From assembly GCF_001949145.1 (NCBI RefSeq), contig NW_019091364.1, positions 2,873,739 through 2,937,738 on the forward strand: DNA of 64,000 bases, in the 5' to 3' direction. Of the stretch, positions 60,001 through 64,000 are shown in pieces. This DNA comes from Acanthaster planci. Its lineage: Eukaryota > Echinodermata > Asteroidea > Valvatida > Acanthasteridae. The notes under the pieces are model-generated. The model saw nothing but the letters and a program-made list of their open reading frames with translations. It was not told the DNA's origin and ran no database searches. Position 1 is the stretch's first letter; the number at the start of each line of letters is the position of its first letter. Both the position numbers and the translations under genes were made by a program.

Positions 60001-61827
60001 GTCTTCCGAAGCGTGTCGCGTTTACACAGGAAATGGCACCTGAAGCAGGAAAGCCGAACAGGCGTCGAAGTCCATACAGTCTTAGACCTGGCTAAGGAAG
60101 CCTGAGAAAACAAACGTAATAACACTGCCTCAGGCATATCCTATGTGACGTGTTTTGTCTTAATAGTGTCCCCTTTTCCAGTCTCTTCGAAACACTCAAC
60201 CAAGATGGAAATGCTAACGAAATGAATATGACAACTTTGTTTTCGGTCCAAAAGCTTCACAACAAACGATACTTGACGGTTGATTCTTTATGTTTGGCCA
60301 CTGACCTTCTAGGTCCGATTGTAGCCCCCCCCCTACCGTTAGCGAATTACAGTACTACGGGTGCTGTTAAAACAGCATCTTCATTTTCTCGTACACCGGG
60401 TCACCAGTAAGCACTTGTTTCTTTTATTTCATTAAGATTACCTTCAGAAGGATGGCGAATTTCAGTCGCTAAGTTAATCCGCACGGAAACATCATTGTCT
60501 TTGTAGTGGAGCGCCGCTTGACCACTTTAAAATGTTTGCTTGCCTGGAGCTCCCGTCCTTAGACTAAAATGGAAAAGCAGATATCAACTCATACTTGAAG
60601 CACTCGATTTGACAACGTCTTGTGAAAGGCCCAGCTAATAAACCTGCCTGTACCAACACTATGTTGGTCGCACTGGATTACCTGTAACTCGATTAGGTAC
60701 TGAGCGCAAGTGTCAGCACTGAGTAGACAGTGAAAAACGGAAAAACCCTTACATTCTGCGTAATAGGTTAAGCTTGACCGACTTCCCACTTTTCTTGACG
60801 GTATCTTTTTTTCTGCGCGCACCATGCAGTTTTTCGTGATTTAACCGAGGGCGTCTGAAGTCAATAACCTTAATTGAATCGTATTTTTTATTTGAGGAGT
60901 TTTAGACTATGGATGCTGGTAGGTTTATGTAAACAGCCCCCTTGCTAAACACTATGGTTCAACACTTTCTAGCCTTATTATCAGACGTTGGTGTCTTTTA
61001 ATGAGAAATTTTAAACAGAACAGCGTTTGTTTTAGTTGTTGCATTAAATTTCTGTTTTCTATCACAAAAAATAGTAATGGGAAAACAGACCATTTGCTAT
61101 TGCCCTTAGGCCTACGTCCGATTTATACGTCTTACATAGACATCATACACCATTTTATAGGTATTATAAAATGTTGTAGTCGCCTTTTTTGTCCAAGTTG
61201 ATAATACCTCGAAGCGGTTTAAAGAAAGCTGCTGTCATTTCACGATCAGCTGATTTTGAACTTGTTATTGCTAGCTGAACAAGTGGTAGAGCCACAGGTT
61301 TTGCCCCCTTTTTTGCGGTGCTGGCTGGGTTTGTTTTGTTATATTCCGTTGCATCGTAGAGGTAATGTTAGGACTGTAATGTGCATCCGGCACCGTCTTG
61401 GTCCGTGGCGATTGTCATCAGTGACGAGAGAACTTCGGCACATCTTTTACCTGTTAAGTGCCTGGTGTGTTGTTGATGCTGTTGGTGTCGCTATTATTTA
61501 AATGCAAAGAGGACAACAAACAAAAAGGAAGAGGAAAACACAGGTAAAGAAGCGGCAATCACAGCGTTCAATGTATTTTACTCACATATTCAGCATGTAT
61601 TTGTTCATCTCTCAGACAAGACATGCGTCTTAGCCTACTTACGGTACACCCGGTAGCCACTTAGCTATTGTGAAATATCTTTACACTGTTTCATTGAAAT
61701 GGATTTTCCATCTTGTCAATCACGTAAGGCCGGGATTACATCTTAGCAATGGTGGAATGACAAAAAAATTCTGGAATGCGGTCTCATTAATATTGTGTAC
61801 TTCGGTAGTTGAGCGCCCTTTCTCGTT

Positions 61828-61912
61828 GGATGTATATTCCTGGATGTTTGCTGTCAGGACACAAAAAAATATACTCCCGTTGGCAGTATTTCCTGGATGT
61901 TTGTAGTCCGGA
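61828..61912 (+). repeat. ~53-bp local duplication
   Basis: TATTCCTGGATGTTTGCTGT (61834) recurs as TATTTCCTGGATGTTTGTAG (61887), with GTTGG shortly before each. A diverged two-unit tandem. Confidence 0.6.
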
Positions 61913-62512
61913 CTCCGTGCATGACAGTGCCGCTACCCAAATGTATAATCCCATGGCCAATATCTGGCGAATTAAATTAAAACCCATCCATCAAAGTGAG
62001 CGCGCGACATGAAAATAGGAAAGGTGGCTGTAGAAAACCGCACGTGCCGCAACTCCAGCCCTGTTTGTTTATGCTGCAGCAAAACTCGCGCGACCTGACT
62101 TGGAGCACTAACTTCTATTGTTTCAGCGACCGGCGGGGAATATGACGGTCAACAAACAACGTGTATTGCGTTTTTTGCGATATTTACGGCCCCGTCGTAC
62201 GCCGCAAAATATGATTGAACACGCTTCCTGTTTCATAAATGAATAAATGCCTGAATAAACGCGTGTTCCTCGTTGTGAGATGAAGGCTTAAGGAAGGAAA
62301 CGTGCAATAACGGTTTTGTTTACAGTTTTTATAATTTAACCACCGCCAATATCTACAACAGTTCTCAACCATGACTAGGTAGTTTGCTTTAGTTTCCAAC
62401 GCCCTTCTTGTATGGGCATCTTGGAGCACCGTTTGTGGTCATTTGTGAGCCTGAGAGATCGAATCAAGTTAGGGGCTGATATTACTGCATATTGTTTGTA
62501 CCCATTGCATCT

Positions 62513-62573
62513 TTAACCCTAACCCTCCTCAATATCCTTCACCTGTTGGAGGACTGAGGAGTGTTAGGGTTAA
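62513..62573. repeat. inverted repeat with telomere-like CCCTAA
   Basis: TTAACCCTAACCCTCCTCA (62513-62531) pairs with TGAGGAGTGTTAGGGTTAA (62555-62573) with one mismatch in 19 and a 23-nt loop. Each arm contains one or two telomere-type hexamers. Too short to be a true interstitial telomere array. Confidence 0.8.
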
Positions 62574-64000
62574 TAATGAATCTGCTCCTCAACGTATTTC
62601 AAGTCCCACGGGGATGGACAGGGGTATATGCCACCCACACTTTTTGAGGTAGGGATGGGCTATTGAATCACCCCCTGTCCAACTTTTCGGGGGTGAGCAA
62701 AACATTAAAGCGGATTGTAAAGACTTATTCAGACTTCCAACAACTAAAAGTTTTTCAATATCACTCAAAAAAGGAAAAAGAATTTAAGAAGCCATAAATA
62801 TGCCATTCGGAATACATATTAGTCACCCCCCCGCTTTTTAAAATTTTCATGACCGGGCAAGTCATCCCCTCTTTACATGTTCCTAGCCCCCCTGTTTCCA
62901 GCCCGAATTTACTCCACTGTGTTCCTCTATGCATCCCTGACCATAATAAGTCCAATAAATAGCAATGATCCCTGTGACGAACTGAAGAATTCCTCATGTG
63001 ATTTTCACAGATTGCTTAAGAACTTTCAGCATCATTTCAGTTCTTCAGGAAACCCGTGCCACATCCCTCTCAAAGGGCGCCTCGTTTCGTGTAATGCGAA
63101 AGTGACCTTGACCCTACCGTGTCGATTCCGCATAATCGATTCTTGAAATTCGGTTGATGGATTTCAGGAAATTACGACGGTTAATCAAGGTTCAGATTGT
63201 AGACAGCGCGGATACTTTTATCGCGTCAGTATTGTAATTAATGCAACACTGTTTTCACGACACCGGTCGGTTCATGACCCCTGTGAGTCTGCCACAGTGC
63301 TCACCAAGTTTCTTCCCTTTCGCAGAGAGCATCACCATCTTCGCGATCATTCTCACCATCTCAAACTGAACTGGATGATTGTAGCGACTACCCCCCCCAT
63401 CAGGCAGTAGTGAACTCCTCCAGAAACAAAGCGACGACATTTCACCGCAGACAAACGCCAATTGTCAGAGTATGATGTCAGATTGCTCGTCCCTTTTCCG
63501 GGTCTTGAACTTTTTTGGAGGGGAAAACAGAGGCCTTCACTCGGCAGCAGCTCATTCTCAGATCATTTGTACAGCCTACGGACGTAATACAGGCTATTTA
63601 CAGTCTCGCTGAGGCTGCAAATTGACGGGCCGTGCCTGCGGCCGTGAAACGGAGAGTTGTTTGCAACACCCTGTCAACTGCGCGGTTGGCCCCGGGGCCA
63701 CCTCGGGAGAGGACGGACGAATTTCACGGTGCTCGGGTTCCCTTCAGGTTTTCTAGGCCAACGCAAGAAAGCAGGGCACAAAAGTGCAGTCTGCATTTTG
63801 AGACCGAGAGACAATACTAGGCGGATGGTTTGTCCCTCCCTGGCGGTTTGCTTCGAGCTGAGATCGTGCGATGTCAAGTCCGAGATGTGCCGTTTGTATT
63901 TGAACGGGGCGCAGAGAAGCTACACCTTGCTTTCCTTGATGACCCTTGAAGAGAAAAATATATTTTCCCAAAATTAAGTTTGGTTTGACCGCAATTGCAA

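Larger units (their letters stand above)
56791..64000. other. 3' flank, no recognisable gene
   Basis: Contains the 57.03-kb and 61.83-kb local duplications and the telomere-like inverted repeat. The overlapping minus frames at 57356-57744 include a Cys/His-containing stretch (CIRCGSYHRFQPSC) whose spacing does not fit the retroviral-type zinc knuckle. No exon chain was found. Confidence 0.5.

Overview
This is an AT-leaning, intron-rich animal genomic window with no rRNA genes, no prokaryotic gene layout and no long open frames. Nearly everything that can be supported falls into two classes. One is a single split protein-coding gene on the + strand, between about 33.07 and 53.43 kb. The other is a set of short non-autonomous mobile elements and small tandem arrays scattered over the rest. 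The gene is a class B1 (secretin-family) GPCR whose best match in my recollection is the pigment-dispersing factor receptor (PDFR) group, so the source is probably a bilaterian invertebrate. I cannot name the phylum.

Layout: 1 to 33 kb holds no gene I can support. It contains five copies of a ~195-bp repeat (family M), a tandem pair of tRNA-like SINE fragments near 5.5-5.8 kb, two hairpin MITE-like elements (17.9 kb and 20.9-21.1 kb, the latter with a diverged fragment at 9.8 kb), CpG-rich patches near 10.0-10.3 and 13.1-13.6 kb, and a degenerate ~30-bp array with a GATTGGTC-like core at 18.9-19.1 kb. The 5' exons of the receptor (signal peptide, first ectodomain cysteine) and its promoter are presumably in this part or outside the window, but I could not find them.

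From 33.07 to 53.43 kb, twelve exons with consensus splice sites and matching phases encode about 419 residues. In order they give the Cys-rich hormone-binding domain, seven transmembrane helices and a short cytoplasmic tail. The introns carry a perfect 162-bp tandem duplication, a 162-bp hairpin element, two tRNA-derived SINEs and two family-M copies. One of those copies ends about 20 bp before an in-frame alternative 3' splice site that would add 13 residues at the intracellular loop 3/TM6 junction.

From 53.4 to 64 kb lies presumed 3' flank or 3' UTR, then sequence with no recognisable gene. It contains a ~740-bp four-module foldback palindrome (55.18-55.92 kb), the ninth family-M copy, a candidate polyadenylation signal at 56.785 kb and a short inverted repeat with telomere-like CCCTAA at 62.5 kb.
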